This document shows positions 7,816 to 15,998 of a stretch of 64,000 nt of DNA, piece after piece. Under the pieces are notes generated by a model, which saw only the letters and a program-made list of their open reading frames with translations, was not told where the DNA came from and did not search any database. Every line of letters begins with the position of its first letter. Within the stretch, counting starts at the first letter, position 1. This DNA comes from Bdellovibrio sp. ArHS (lineage in GTDB: Bacteria > Bdellovibrionota > Bdellovibrionia > Bdellovibrionales > Bdellovibrionaceae), in NCBI RefSeq assembly GCF_000786105.1, contig NZ_JTEV01000021.1, forward strand, positions 62,001 through 126,000, given 5' to 3'. A program made the position numbers and the translations under genes.

Positions 7816-8484
7816 ATGCCAGCCAAAGCTTTCACAATATTTTATTTCTTAATTTCATCAATGAGTTTTGCGGGACAGAGCTCTTGGACTTCGTTATTCA
7901 CCACGCCCTCCGGCGATAAATACGAAAATTTTTTAGCGCTTAAAAAATCGGAAGTAGAGGGTGTCGATTTTCAAACAGTAAAGGAATATGTCGGTAGCTC
8001 GGTTACGATTATTGCGCCTCATGCGGGTCGAATTGAACTTGGAACAAGCGAAATCACACGTGCTGTGGCCAGAAACTCACTCAATCTCTATTTATTTGAG
8101 GGAATTAAAAAATCCGGAAATTTCGAATTACATATCACGAGTGATCATTTTGATGAACCGCAAGCTTTGGCTTTAATGAGAGTCAGTACGTTGGGCATTT
8201 CAATACATGGGTTTAAAGATGATAATGCGAGCTCCATCGCTATAGGTGGTGCTAATAAAATCGTTGCCGAGCGGCTAGCAGTTGTACTTCAAAAGCTCGG
8301 ATTCGACGTTGAGTTCCCGAGCCGTCGTTTTAAAGGCGAAAATCTCGAGAATATAGTCAATAGAGCCATAACCAATGGAGTACAGCTGGAGATATCTTCG
8401 AAACTACGGGCTGAACTGCTGAACGACTCTGCAAAAATGAATGCCTTCGCTAAAGGAATAAGATCCGCTATCGGCGCAACTTAG
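7816..8484 (+). CDS. Poly-gamma-glutamate hydrolase family protein (PghP/YndL-like), exported
   Basis: The protein fits the zinc-dependent poly-gamma-glutamate hydrolase family (phage PghP, Bacillus YndL). Seen here: PHAGRIELGTSEI near residue 70, supplying the His and Glu zinc ligands of the family HxGxxE motif; HITSDHFDEP; ISIHG; and NRAITNGVQLEIS near the C-terminus. Residues 1-19 are a signal peptide (MPAKAFTIFYFLISSMSFAG), so it should act outside the cytoplasm. The ATG at 7816 is preferred over an in-frame ATG at 7777 inside the terminator tail. The gene is visibly AT-richer than its neighbours and sits directly behind a tRNA, both hints of transfer. Confidence 0.8.
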   Translation: MPAKAFTIFYFLISSMSFAGQSSWTSLFTTPSGDKYENFLALKKSEVEGVDFQTVKEYVGSSVTIIAPHAGRIELGTSEITRAVARNSLNLYLFEGIKKSGNFELHITSDHFDEPQALALMRVSTLGISIHGFKDDNASSIAIGGANKIVAERLAVVLQKLGFDVEFPSRRFKGENLENIVNRAITNGVQLEISSKLRAELLNDSAKMNAFAKGIRSAIGAT

Positions 8485-8784
8485 CAACCAATTTGCTGCA
8501 ACAGGCCCCTTGCTTTCGATACGAAGCCTGCCACGAATATCGAAGTTTTCAATTGGTCTTATTCAACCTACACCGGAAAAATGTCGCACAGAAAACAGAT
8601 GATCTCTGCTTCCTTTGAATCAGCGATTTTCTTGGGCGATGGATATTCAGGATCGAGACCATCCCATGAAGGGCAGACCAGAACCAGGAGGAGGAGTAGA
8701 GAGTCGTGTCGCAATGGCTGCGAACCGCCCCAGGGGACTCGTCTTCGGCATCAGTCCTGCATTCTCCGCCAGTGGACTATTTAA
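8485..8784 (+). other. Intergenic stretch with possible decayed coding frame
   Basis: The 331 bases between the poly-gamma-glutamate hydrolase and the next gene hold no gene I can support. The reading frame continues in phase after the hydrolase stop for 100 codons without another stop, reading FNWSYSTYTGK then SASFESAIFLGDGYSGS before becoming arginine-rich. There is no signal peptide or good ribosome binding site. It could be a gene remnant or chance. Confidence 0.3.
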
Positions 8785-8815
8785 AACGCAATAAGCGAAT
8801 ATAGAGTGCATATTC

Positions 8816-9484
8816 ATGTCGAACTTTTTATCAAAGCTGCTTTTTTGGGTTCTTTTTTTGGCAACGGGACTGAGCAACCTCCCCGCGGGCCACGCAGCAC
8901 CGCCCCTCTGCCAAAATCTTTTCTCTGAGACTCTGTCGTCCCCCGCTGTCCCCCTGATTTCCATGGATTCACGCTACAGGGGCGAAGACCGAGGACTGTA
9001 TATAGACCCCGTCACCCAAAAACCCTGGCAAGTGCACTACTATTCGATGGCGGAAAAAAACGCTTTTGAGCTTATCCCTCAAAATGGGCTGCTGGTTCAC
9101 CGCAACGGAAAAAAAGCGGACTCCCCTTTTGATGCCGAGTCCTTAAGTTTTGAAAGCGCCCTTTTGGTGATCGACAAAGATCTTCGCATCTTCATTCTGC
9201 CTTTTGAGGAACGGGGTCGATTTCATCATTCAAGTCTTTCCGCCGGCGAAGATGTCCTATTTGCTGGAACGGCCGCTTTCAATGCAGGAGTTCTACGTGA
9301 ACTCAGCGATCAAAGTGGACACTACAAGCCCAGTCCTCAACAAACTCTGATCGCAATAAAAGAGCTGCAAAAAATGGGCGTTGATCTTAGCATGCTAAAA
9401 CTGAGCGGGCGCATCGCTCAGCATTTTCGTAATACCTACTATTTAAGCCCCAAGGAAGTTCGGGATATCTTGAACGCCAACTAA
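8816..9484 (+). CDS. Exported protein with FHHSS...SGHYKP motif
   Basis: A 222-residue protein with a signal peptide (cleavage near GHAA). The C-terminal half has the arrangement FHHSSLSAGEDVLFAG, then about 20 residues on SGHYKPSPQQ, then LQKMGVDLS. From memory, HSS...AG...SGHYxP combinations recur in bacterial effector and toxin-like proteins, where their role is unknown; I cannot name a Pfam family. The mature protein has one Cys near its start. It is transcribed alone. A secreted factor acting on prey is possible but unsupported. Confidence 0.65.
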   Translation: MSNFLSKLLFWVLFLATGLSNLPAGHAAPPLCQNLFSETLSSPAVPLISMDSRYRGEDRGLYIDPVTQKPWQVHYYSMAEKNAFELIPQNGLLVHRNGKKADSPFDAESLSFESALLVIDKDLRIFILPFEERGRFHHSSLSAGEDVLFAGTAAFNAGVLRELSDQSGHYKPSPQQTLIAIKELQKMGVDLSMLKLSGRIAQHFRNTYYLSPKEVRDILNAN

Positions 9485-9613
9485 ATTACATGTTTGTTTT
9501 TTTTCGACCGAACGAATGACCTCAGATCGAAGAGCCTTCATCAGCTTGGTTGAGGTGGCTTTCAGTCAATAAAACAGGAGTTTAGGCGTGACGCAATGAA
9601 CCGAGGGTGGAAC

Positions 9614-9642
9614 TTGTGACGCTCCTCTATCTGGCGTATAAA
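9614..9642 (+). promoter_or_regulatory. Sigma-70-type promoter of the carbonic anhydrase gene, very close to the ATG
   Basis: TTGTGA (9614-9619), a 17-base spacer and TATAAA (9637-9642) form a good promoter. Only seven bases separate the -10 element from the ATG at 9650, so the predicted transcript would be leaderless or nearly so. Confidence 0.6.
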
Positions 9643-9649
9643 ACGAGAC

Positions 9650-10291
9650 ATGTTGAAGAAAGAAATAGTTCGCCTTCTAACCGGTTTTCGACAATTCAAA
9701 GAAAAATTTTACGCAGGGGATGACTCTGTCTACAGCAAACTTCAAAATGGTGTTCAGGCTCCTAAAACCTTGATCATCGGTTGCTCAGACTCTCGGGTCG
9801 ATCCGGCGATTCTTTCCTCTTCGGGGCCTGGAGAGCTTTTTGTCGTCCGCAACGTGGCGAATCTGGTTCCTCCCTTTGATCCTGATGGCGGTCGTCATGG
9901 GGTCAGCGCCGCGATCGAATTTGCCGTTGTGAACTTGAAAGTGGAGAACGTCATTGTTTTAGGTCACAGCCAATGCGGCGGCATCCGTGCACTCTTAAAT
10001 CCCGAAAACACGATGGCCGGAGGCTTCCTTCAGCAATGGGTGAAAATTGCCGAGCCCGCCAAGACGCGAGCCATTGCTTTAGCTTCATCGGACGACTCTG
10101 TTCCCTTGTGGCGACTGTGCGAACACGAAAGCATTCGCACTTCCTTAGAAAATCTTCGTTCTTTCCCTTTCGTTGCCGAAGCCATTGAAACCCGCGGATT
10201 GACACTTCTCGGGATCTATTTTGACATTGAAAAAGGGGAACTTCTGGAGTTCAACGATAAAACGGAATCCTTCACGCCGATTTCACTTTAG
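9650..10291 (+). CDS. Beta-class carbonic anhydrase
   Basis: It interconverts CO2 and bicarbonate using zinc. The 213-residue protein shows the three zinc ligands Cys45 (in CSDSRVDP), His106 and Cys109 (in GHSQCGG), and the Asp47/Arg49 dyad that gates the metal site in this class. Length and spacing are normal for a bacterial cytoplasmic beta enzyme. The gene is monocistronic, with its own promoter and terminator. Confidence 0.96.
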   Translation: MLKKEIVRLLTGFRQFKEKFYAGDDSVYSKLQNGVQAPKTLIIGCSDSRVDPAILSSSGPGELFVVRNVANLVPPFDPDGGRHGVSAAIEFAVVNLKVENVIVLGHSQCGGIRALLNPENTMAGGFLQQWVKIAEPAKTRAIALASSDDSVPLWRLCEHESIRTSLENLRSFPFVAEAIETRGLTLLGIYFDIEKGELLEFNDKTESFTPISL

Positions 10292-10307
10292 ATTTCGATT
10301 GAATGCC

Positions 10308-10335
10308 AAAGGCTCTGCAAAGAGCCTTTTCTTTT
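10308..10335 (+). terminator. Rho-independent terminator of the carbonic anhydrase gene
   Basis: The perfect stem AAAGGCTCT/AGAGCCTTT with loop GCAA is followed by TCTTTT, 17 bases after the stop codon. Confidence 0.93.
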
Positions 10336-10396
10336 GCGAAGCTACAAATTTACAAAGCACTTTTCCTTGCGAGATACTGCCGGTATCGGAGGAAAT

Positions 10397-10531
10397 ATGC
10401 CTGAAGAAAAAGACAAGAATCAAAAAGACATTCCCACGCCTTTCAAGTTTTTCCTCGCCCATTCTGTCTGGATGTTTATTGCGGGAGTGGTGGTGGCGGT
10501 GATCGCCTATTTTTCGTTCTTTAAAAACTAA
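10397..10531 (+). CDS. Small single-pass membrane protein (44 aa)
   Basis: A short gene starting at 10397 behind a near-perfect CGGAGGAAAT ribosome binding site. The product has a charged, lysine-rich N-terminus (MPEEKDKNQKD) and one hydrophobic segment (VWMFIAGVVVAVIAYFSFF) ending KN, so the N-terminus is probably cytoplasmic. No family is recognised. The strong initiation site and own spacing make it a convincing gene despite its size. Confidence 0.7.
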   Translation: MPEEKDKNQKDIPTPFKFFLAHSVWMFIAGVVVAVIAYFSFFKN

Positions 10532-10533
10532 AC

Positions 10534-10567
10534 TTTTCAAGCCGCCCTAACAAAGGCGGCTTGAAAA
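10534..10567. terminator. Long inverted repeat between convergent genes, reversed T/A polarity
   Basis: TTTTCAAGCCGCC (10534-10546) pairs perfectly with GGCGGCTTGAAAA (10555-10567) around an 8-base loop. On both strands the T-run lies on the 5' side and A follows the stem, opposite to a canonical terminator. It fills the gap between the small membrane protein and the convergent DUF4142 gene. Confidence 0.55.
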
Positions 10568-10570
10568 AAA

Positions 10571-11110
10571 CTACATGCTTTGATTTGTCGGCGCCATCTT
10601 TTGTTGAATCTCTTGCGCTTTGGTCAAGTGATCCTGGACATGAGTTTTAGTCTCTTCCAAGAAGGTTTTTAGTTTTGGATCCTGGGCTGAAGGAATCAGA
10701 CTGGAATCAAGCTCTGACAGCAGGGTCTGATGCATTTCGATTTGTTGAGTAATATAGGTCTTATCAAAATTCTCGTCCTTCATTTTTTTAAGACCGCTTA
10801 ACTTATTCTTGGCGTCTTTTTCCATTTCCTTGCTTTTCGCGCTGGATTTCATTTTGATCTTATTATCCTTGGAAACGGACTTCCCTTCCTTTTTATTCTT
10901 CTTATGCTCTTCCATCATGTGCTTGGCAAAGTCTTTCACCTCTGAATTTTTAGCTTTATCTTCAGCCACATCACCAGCATCGATTTCCGCCTCGTTGGCG
11001 ACTTTCACAATTTCCATGATCTCACCATCGGTGTAAGTGGCCGCGTGAGCCGTTGCGAAGGTGAAGGACGCCGCCAGTAATAAAGCGGATGCACATTGTT
11101 TTGTATTCAT
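10571..11110 (-). CDS. Exported DUF4142 (ferritin-like fold) protein
   Basis: A 179-residue protein with a signal peptide (ending AHA-A) followed by a helical DUF4142 domain: TDGEIMEIVKVANEAEIDAG at about 25-44, then SEVKDFAKHMMEEHKKNKKE and later IEMHQTLLSELDSSLI. The His and Glu positions of a four-helix bundle are present. The middle is very lysine-rich. The family is periplasmic and often tied to stress in other bacteria, but its reaction is unknown. The ATG at 11110 has an AAGGAG site; an in-frame extension to 11323 is not credible. Confidence 0.85.
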   Translation of the reverse strand: MNTKQCASALLLAASFTFATAHAATYTDGEIMEIVKVANEAEIDAGDVAEDKAKNSEVKDFAKHMMEEHKKNKKEGKSVSKDNKIKMKSSAKSKEMEKDAKNKLSGLKKMKDENFDKTYITQQIEMHQTLLSELDSSLIPSAQDPKLKTFLEETKTHVQDHLTKAQEIQQKMAPTNQSM

Positions 11111-11228
11111 GAATTCTCCTTGTTGTTTTGTTAGTGCTCTTATGCTGCTGGGCCTTCCTGGGAAGCTCAATTGACAAAAAAGTAACGTGTTAATTGACGG
11201 TGGGCCCGATCTTGCATCAACGAAGAGC

Positions 11229-11450
11229 ATGAGCACACTAAAAGGACTCTTCTTATTATCATTGGGTGTTTGCCTGGGAGCTGCGGCTTCAATGACAGTT
11301 GCAAAAAAAGCGTCAGCTGGCAAACGAAGACAGACCTATCGCGACGAGGACGAATATGATGAAGTCAACGAAAGTTCGATGGAGTCATTCCCGGCCAGTG
11401 ATCCACCGGCATGGAGCAAAACCCCGAAAAATCCTGACGAATACCATTAA
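11229..11450 (+). CDS. Small membrane-anchored protein with SFPASDPPAW motif
   Basis: A 73-residue product: one N-terminal hydrophobic segment (LFLLSLGVCLGAAASMTV), a basic then acidic linker, and a C-terminal ESSMESFPASDPPAW motif. Short proteins carrying SFPASDPP-type tails are widespread in bacteria and appear among stress-induced genes in several groups; their function is unknown. The ATG at 11229 follows GAAGAGC, a weak site. Divergent from the DUF4142 gene. Confidence 0.65.
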   Translation: MSTLKGLFLLSLGVCLGAAASMTVAKKASAGKRRQTYRDEDEYDEVNESSMESFPASDPPAWSKTPKNPDEYH

Positions 11451-11497
11451 GGCGTCAGCGTTCGACGGGGCAATTTGACCACTCGCTTTGGGGCAAA

Positions 11498-11526
11498 TAA
11501 AAAAGGCTCTTGATTTCGCAAGAGCC
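11498..11526 (-). terminator. Rho-independent terminator of the RND efflux operon
   Basis: The stem GGCTCTTG/CAAGAGCC with loop ATTTCG (11505-11526) is followed on the minus strand by TTTTTTATTT. It sits 24 bases past the stop of the RND pump gene. Confidence 0.92.
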
Positions 11527-11549
11527 AGTTTGTCATTTATGATGTTACA

Positions 11550-14500
11550 TCAAGCTTCGATCTCGTCGGAGTGTCTTTCGCGACGATCCCAACGAGCAAA
11601 CAAACTGTACACGCAAGGCACGACATACAAGGTCAGGAAGGTTGAAACCAAGACGCCCCCGATAACCGCAATGGCCATAGGTTGTCGAGCTTCTGCTCCG
11701 GGCCCCAGACTTAAGGCCGCGGGAACGGCTCCGGCTATGGTCGCAAAGGACGTCATCAAAATCGGTCGAAGACGCGTGGGGCAAGCTTCAATCAGGGCCT
11801 GAGTCACAGGCACCTTTTCGATATCTCGACGCTGATTCGTAAAATCCACCAACAGGATGGAGTTCTTTTTCACAATCCCCATAAGCAAGATCAAACCGAT
11901 CATACTGAAGATATTTAAAGACTGTCCCCCAACCAACAAAGCCAGAAACGCCCCCGAAAAACTGAAAGGCAATGCCATAAAAACCGTGATCGGATCAATA
12001 AAGCTATTAAACTGCGAGGCCAAGACCATGTAGGCAACGACGAAGCCCAGCACCAAAGCAAAAATCAAACTGATAAAACTTTGCTGAAACTCTTCGGCAG
12101 AACCGCTGATGATAACTTTGTAATCGGCCGGAAGAATCTTTCGAGCAGCTTCCATGGCTTGATCCGACGCCTGCTGCTGACTGAGCCCCGGCCCCATATT
12201 TCCGTAGATAATAATTGAGCGCTGACGATTCTTGCGCGAGATCGTGGATGCGACCGAGGCTTCTTTAATGTCCACCACGTCAGCGATAGGCACAAGTTCA
12301 CCGCGATTGTTGCGCACCTTTAACTGGCGAATGCGCTCGTGAGGAGCCTGTCCATTGTCAGCCATTTTTACGCGGATGTCGTAACGATGGCCACCTTTTT
12401 CGTAACTCCCGGCAACCACCCCGCCCATCATGGCATTTAACACCTCGCCGATGGCAATGACACTGACACCGCGATCAGACGCTTTTTGACGATTGGGAAT
12501 CACCTGAATTTCAGGAGCCCCCGCCTGATAGTCTGAGCTGACATCGGTCATGATCTTTTTATTTTTCAACTCTTCCACAATAGTTTCGGAATATTTTCCC
12601 AGTTCGTTCCAGTTCGGGCCTTGAATGCTGAACTCGACCGGGAACCCCTTGCCGCCTCCGCCGCCAAAGCCCTGTGTGGAAGGATCCTGCACCTGAGGTT
12701 TCGCGTCGGGAATGGTTTTATTTAAATAGTCACGAACCACTTCAATGAATTGCTGTTGGGACAGTTCTTTACCTTTTTCCGCATCTTTGCCGCGGTCACC
12801 TTTGGGCTTAAGATCCACGAAAATGATGGCATTGTTCGCTTCTCCGCCCGTGAAACCGCCGGCCGCCACGAAGGTCGACTTGACCTCAGAGCGCTTGTGC
12901 AAAAAGTCTTCGATGATCTTCACCTTTTCGTCGGTAAAAGAAATCGCGGACTTCGGCGGGTTGCTAATTTGAATCATCAGTGAGCTTTGATCTTGAGCTG
13001 GTTGGAACTCCCCTTTTAAAAAGGCGACGGATCCGAAACTGACAACAAAAAACACCAACGAAGCCCCGATAACTTTCCAACGATGATTTAACGAAACCTT
13101 TAAAGAGCGCGTATAAAGATCATGCAGACGCTGGAATCCAGATTCAAACCCGCGACCGATCCGCGTGGTTCTTTCTCCTGATTCCACAAACTGAGAGGCC
13201 CGCATCGGTGTCAAGGTCAACGCTTCCAAAAGCGAGATCATCACCGCCGCACTCATGGTCACACCGAATTGAAAAAGAAAGCGGCCAATCAAACCTTCCA
13301 TAAAAGCAATCGGTAAAAAGATCGCAACCAAAGAGACGGACGCAGCCATGGCCGCAAAAGTGATTTCGCGCGCGCCGACCAGAGCGGCTTTTTTTTTCTT
13401 TTTGCCCATTTCTAAATGCCGAATGATATTTTCAAGAACCATGATCGCATCATCGACGACAATCCCGATCGCCAGACTCAGCCCCATCAGGGTGAAGATA
13501 TTCAACGTGAAACCGGCAAAGTACAGGATAATGAAACTTCCCAATACAGAGGTCGGAATGGCCAACAAAACGTTGAAAGTCGAAGACCACGAACCCAAGA
13601 AAAGCCAGCAGACCAACGAAGTTAGGATCGCCGCAAGAATCAACGTCAGCACTAATTCATGGACTGATTCTTCAACGAATTTGGTCCCGTCATAGTTGAC
13701 GACAATCTGCATACCTTCAGGCAAGGTCTTTTGAATTTCATCAATACGATCTTTCACCGCATGCGCAACGGAAACGGCGTTGGAACCGCGCTGTTTTACG
13801 ACTCCCAGGCCGACCGCGAATTTTCCGTTGGCCCGCGCGAACTGGACAACATCGACCGTGCCTTCCTTAAAGTCGGCAACACGCTCTAAAGGAATCGGAC
13901 TGTAGTTGGGACCTCCCCCACGCGAATTGATCAGAATTTTATTAAACTGATCGATCTTTTTAGCCTCGCCCAAAGTACGCAGGCTGTATTCCGTTTTATT
14001 GTATTCGGCGCGACCGGCCGGAGGTTCCGCATGTTCATTGCGCAAAGTGGACACCACGTCAGAGACTGACAGCGCGTACTTGTGCAAATCCTCATTGCGA
14101 ATCCAGACCCGCAGATTGGGCTCCAGATATCCCGGCATCCACAGATTTCCTACACCCGGGACCGTGGTAAGCCGGTCTCGGATCTGGTCGTTCACATAGA
14201 CCATCATGTCCTGCAAAGGCATGTCATTGCTGGAAACGGACAACCACATGATAGGAAAATCTTCCGGATTGATCTTCATCACGGTCGGAGGATCCATGGC
14301 TTGTGGCAACGCTCCTTGAATTTGTGCCATCTTCGCTTGAACGTCCTGAAAAGCCACATCGATATTGACCTCAAGATCAAACTCAATAGTCACATCGGCC
14401 GTGCTATTGCGAGCGATCGAAGTGATGTTCTTAACCCCTTGGATACTGATCAAGGCATCCTCGATGGGGTCAATCACATCCGCTTCCATCACTTCCGGGG

Positions 14501-14663
14501 CCGCGCCCTCGTATCTTACCGAAAGCGAAATCACGGGGAAATCGACATCGGGCAATTCACTCACCCCCATGCGCATAAAGCTGATCGCCCCGAAGACAAT
14601 CAAACCAAACATCAACATCCACGCAAAGACGGGCCTACGGATTGATAAATCAGATAAAGTCAT
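11550..14663 (-). CDS. RND family efflux transporter (HAE1/AcrB-like) inner-membrane pump
   Basis: A 1037-residue proton-driven pump of the AcrB/MexB type. Visible are TM1 with the FAWMLMFGLIVFGAISF segment, the FPVISLSVRYEGAAPEVME periplasmic start, the TM4 aspartate pair in IGIVVDDAIMVLENI (proton relay), a glycine-rich PC1/PC2 loop near residue 670 (GFGGGGGKG) and the TM11-12 repeat near 960-1020. Size and layout are complete. It follows tolC by 3 bases. No membrane-fusion (adaptor) gene is present in the operon, which is unusual. Substrate unknown. Confidence 0.95.
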   Translation of the reverse strand: MTLSDLSIRRPVFAWMLMFGLIVFGAISFMRMGVSELPDVDFPVISLSVRYEGAAPEVMEADVIDPIEDALISIQGVKNITSIARNSTADVTIEFDLEVNIDVAFQDVQAKMAQIQGALPQAMDPPTVMKINPEDFPIMWLSVSSNDMPLQDMMVYVNDQIRDRLTTVPGVGNLWMPGYLEPNLRVWIRNEDLHKYALSVSDVVSTLRNEHAEPPAGRAEYNKTEYSLRTLGEAKKIDQFNKILINSRGGGPNYSPIPLERVADFKEGTVDVVQFARANGKFAVGLGVVKQRGSNAVSVAHAVKDRIDEIQKTLPEGMQIVVNYDGTKFVEESVHELVLTLILAAILTSLVCWLFLGSWSSTFNVLLAIPTSVLGSFIILYFAGFTLNIFTLMGLSLAIGIVVDDAIMVLENIIRHLEMGKKKKKAALVGAREITFAAMAASVSLVAIFLPIAFMEGLIGRFLFQFGVTMSAAVMISLLEALTLTPMRASQFVESGERTTRIGRGFESGFQRLHDLYTRSLKVSLNHRWKVIGASLVFFVVSFGSVAFLKGEFQPAQDQSSLMIQISNPPKSAISFTDEKVKIIEDFLHKRSEVKSTFVAAGGFTGGEANNAIIFVDLKPKGDRGKDAEKGKELSQQQFIEVVRDYLNKTIPDAKPQVQDPSTQGFGGGGGKGFPVEFSIQGPNWNELGKYSETIVEELKNKKIMTDVSSDYQAGAPEIQVIPNRQKASDRGVSVIAIGEVLNAMMGGVVAGSYEKGGHRYDIRVKMADNGQAPHERIRQLKVRNNRGELVPIADVVDIKEASVASTISRKNRQRSIIIYGNMGPGLSQQQASDQAMEAARKILPADYKVIISGSAEEFQQSFISLIFALVLGFVVAYMVLASQFNSFIDPITVFMALPFSFSGAFLALLVGGQSLNIFSMIGLILLMGIVKKNSILLVDFTNQRRDIEKVPVTQALIEACPTRLRPILMTSFATIAGAVPAALSLGPGAEARQPMAIAVIGGVLVSTFLTLYVVPCVYSLFARWDRRERHSDEIEA

Positions 14664-14666
14664 TTT

Positions 14667-15941
14667 TTAATTTTCCTTCACAGAGGGAGCCAACATTTCA
14701 GCCGCGGCTATTTGCAAACGCACTAATTCCGATTGAGACGCAAAACGTGCCTGATCCAGGGCTCGAGAGGCCACCCGGAAGTCCGTCAAGGCGATTTGCA
14801 CATCCACGTTGCGCGCCAAGCCGCGACGATAGTCACGCTGTAGAACCTGATAGTTTTTCTGGGACAAACTGGTGGCCTTTGCCAAAGCCTCTACTTGCTT
14901 TAGACGGGATTGATAGTTTTCATAGTAAGAGCGAATTTCTTGTTCGGCTTGACGGCGCAAACGCGCCAAGGTCAGATCCGCCTCGATTCTTTTGGAAGCG
15001 GACTCCCGCACGCGCGCCTGCGTCGTTCCGCCTTCAAAAAGAGGCAAAGTCAAAGTGAACTGCACATCCCATTTCAAATCCTCGCTGAACCCTTCGGGAC
15101 GCTTTAGATAGTAATTCCCGGCAACATCCAAAGAAGGCCAATGAGCGCCCTTGGCAATACGCACGTCTTCTTCTGCCGCCTGCAAAAGCAACCGTGCCGA
15201 CTTTACGTCGTAGCGCTCTTCAACTCGCTTCAAATAGTAGCTCAAATCCTGTATGTTTTTATCCTTCGTCAACGCCGGATCAGTCAAAACTTCCGTCGCC
15301 GGCAAACCAGTCACGAACGAAAATACCTCGCGGGCCATTTTTAAATTGCCACTGACAATCTGGGCTTCGGCTTTTAGACTGGCCTGGGTCGATTGCGCGG
15401 TCAGAACCTCTGTCGAATTGGATTCGCCGCGACGAACTCGGCCACTGAGTTCTGCGACACGCTCGTCATAGAGTGTAATTTGCATTTCCAGATTCTTCGC
15501 ATCTTGTTCCAATGCCAGAATATTCAAATAAGAATTCGCCACGTCTTGATAGAGCTGCAACAACGCCTGATTGCGGGCTTCTTCTTGGGAACCTAATAAA
15601 TCTTTTTGCTGGCGCAGACCCGCGAACTCTCGAAGACCGCGAAACAGAACCTGATTGGCGGAAAGTGCCACCGTGGTTTGTTTGTCTGGAAAAATCTCGC
15701 GTGCCAAAGGATCTTTTGCCTCGGGCTGCATAAAGTAGGTGGCCTTGGCAGAGATCTGCGGCAGCAAACCGCCCCGAAGCTGAGAGACGCGTTCTTTGGC
15801 CTGGGTGACTTTCGAATTTTCCAATCCCACAGTTTCGTTCTTTTGCAGAGCCGCTTGATAGGCTTCCTGAAGAGTGGCTGCGGCAGAAGGGCATGTTGTT
15901 AAAAGAGGGAGTAACAAGAAGAATAAGACGTGTTTTGACAT
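14667..15941 (-). CDS. TolC family outer-membrane efflux channel
   Basis: A 424-residue exported protein with a signal peptide (ending SAAA) and two homologous helical repeats typical of OMF proteins, each starting with a LQEAYQAALQKN- or VEERYDVKSARLLLQAAEEDV-type helix. The trimer would form the outer-membrane duct for the adjacent RND pump. The segment TLPLFEGGTTQARVRES near residue 300 is the conserved barrel-to-helix transition of the family. It is the first gene of the operon, followed by the pump with a spacing of 3 bases. Confidence 0.93.
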   Translation of the reverse strand: MSKHVLFFLLLPLLTTCPSAAATLQEAYQAALQKNETVGLENSKVTQAKERVSQLRGGLLPQISAKATYFMQPEAKDPLAREIFPDKQTTVALSANQVLFRGLREFAGLRQQKDLLGSQEEARNQALLQLYQDVANSYLNILALEQDAKNLEMQITLYDERVAELSGRVRRGESNSTEVLTAQSTQASLKAEAQIVSGNLKMAREVFSFVTGLPATEVLTDPALTKDKNIQDLSYYLKRVEERYDVKSARLLLQAAEEDVRIAKGAHWPSLDVAGNYYLKRPEGFSEDLKWDVQFTLTLPLFEGGTTQARVRESASKRIEADLTLARLRRQAEQEIRSYYENYQSRLKQVEALAKATSLSQKNYQVLQRDYRRGLARNVDVQIALTDFRVASRALDQARFASQSELVRLQIAAAEMLAPSVKEN

Positions 15942-15998
15942 GGACCTGATTCTTACTTGTGTCCACCAATTTGCAAAACAAAGATTTTTTATGACCTC

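Noticed and set aside
7680-8815. Attachment-site duplicate of the tRNA-Leu 3' end
   Set aside because: I searched by eye for a second copy of the CCACCCGCACCA end downstream and did not find one, so an integrated element is not supported.
11201-11216. TGGGCCCGATCTTGCA, sigma-54-like element before the SFPASDPP-motif gene
   Set aside because: GG/GC spacing and the -12 TTGCA are right, but the predicted start falls two bases before the ATG and the -24 half has only GG plus one more match.
14082-14645. 187-codon open frame antisense to the RND pump
   Set aside because: Shadow of a strongly biased coding region; the product is His/Asp/Arg-rich and unlike any protein.
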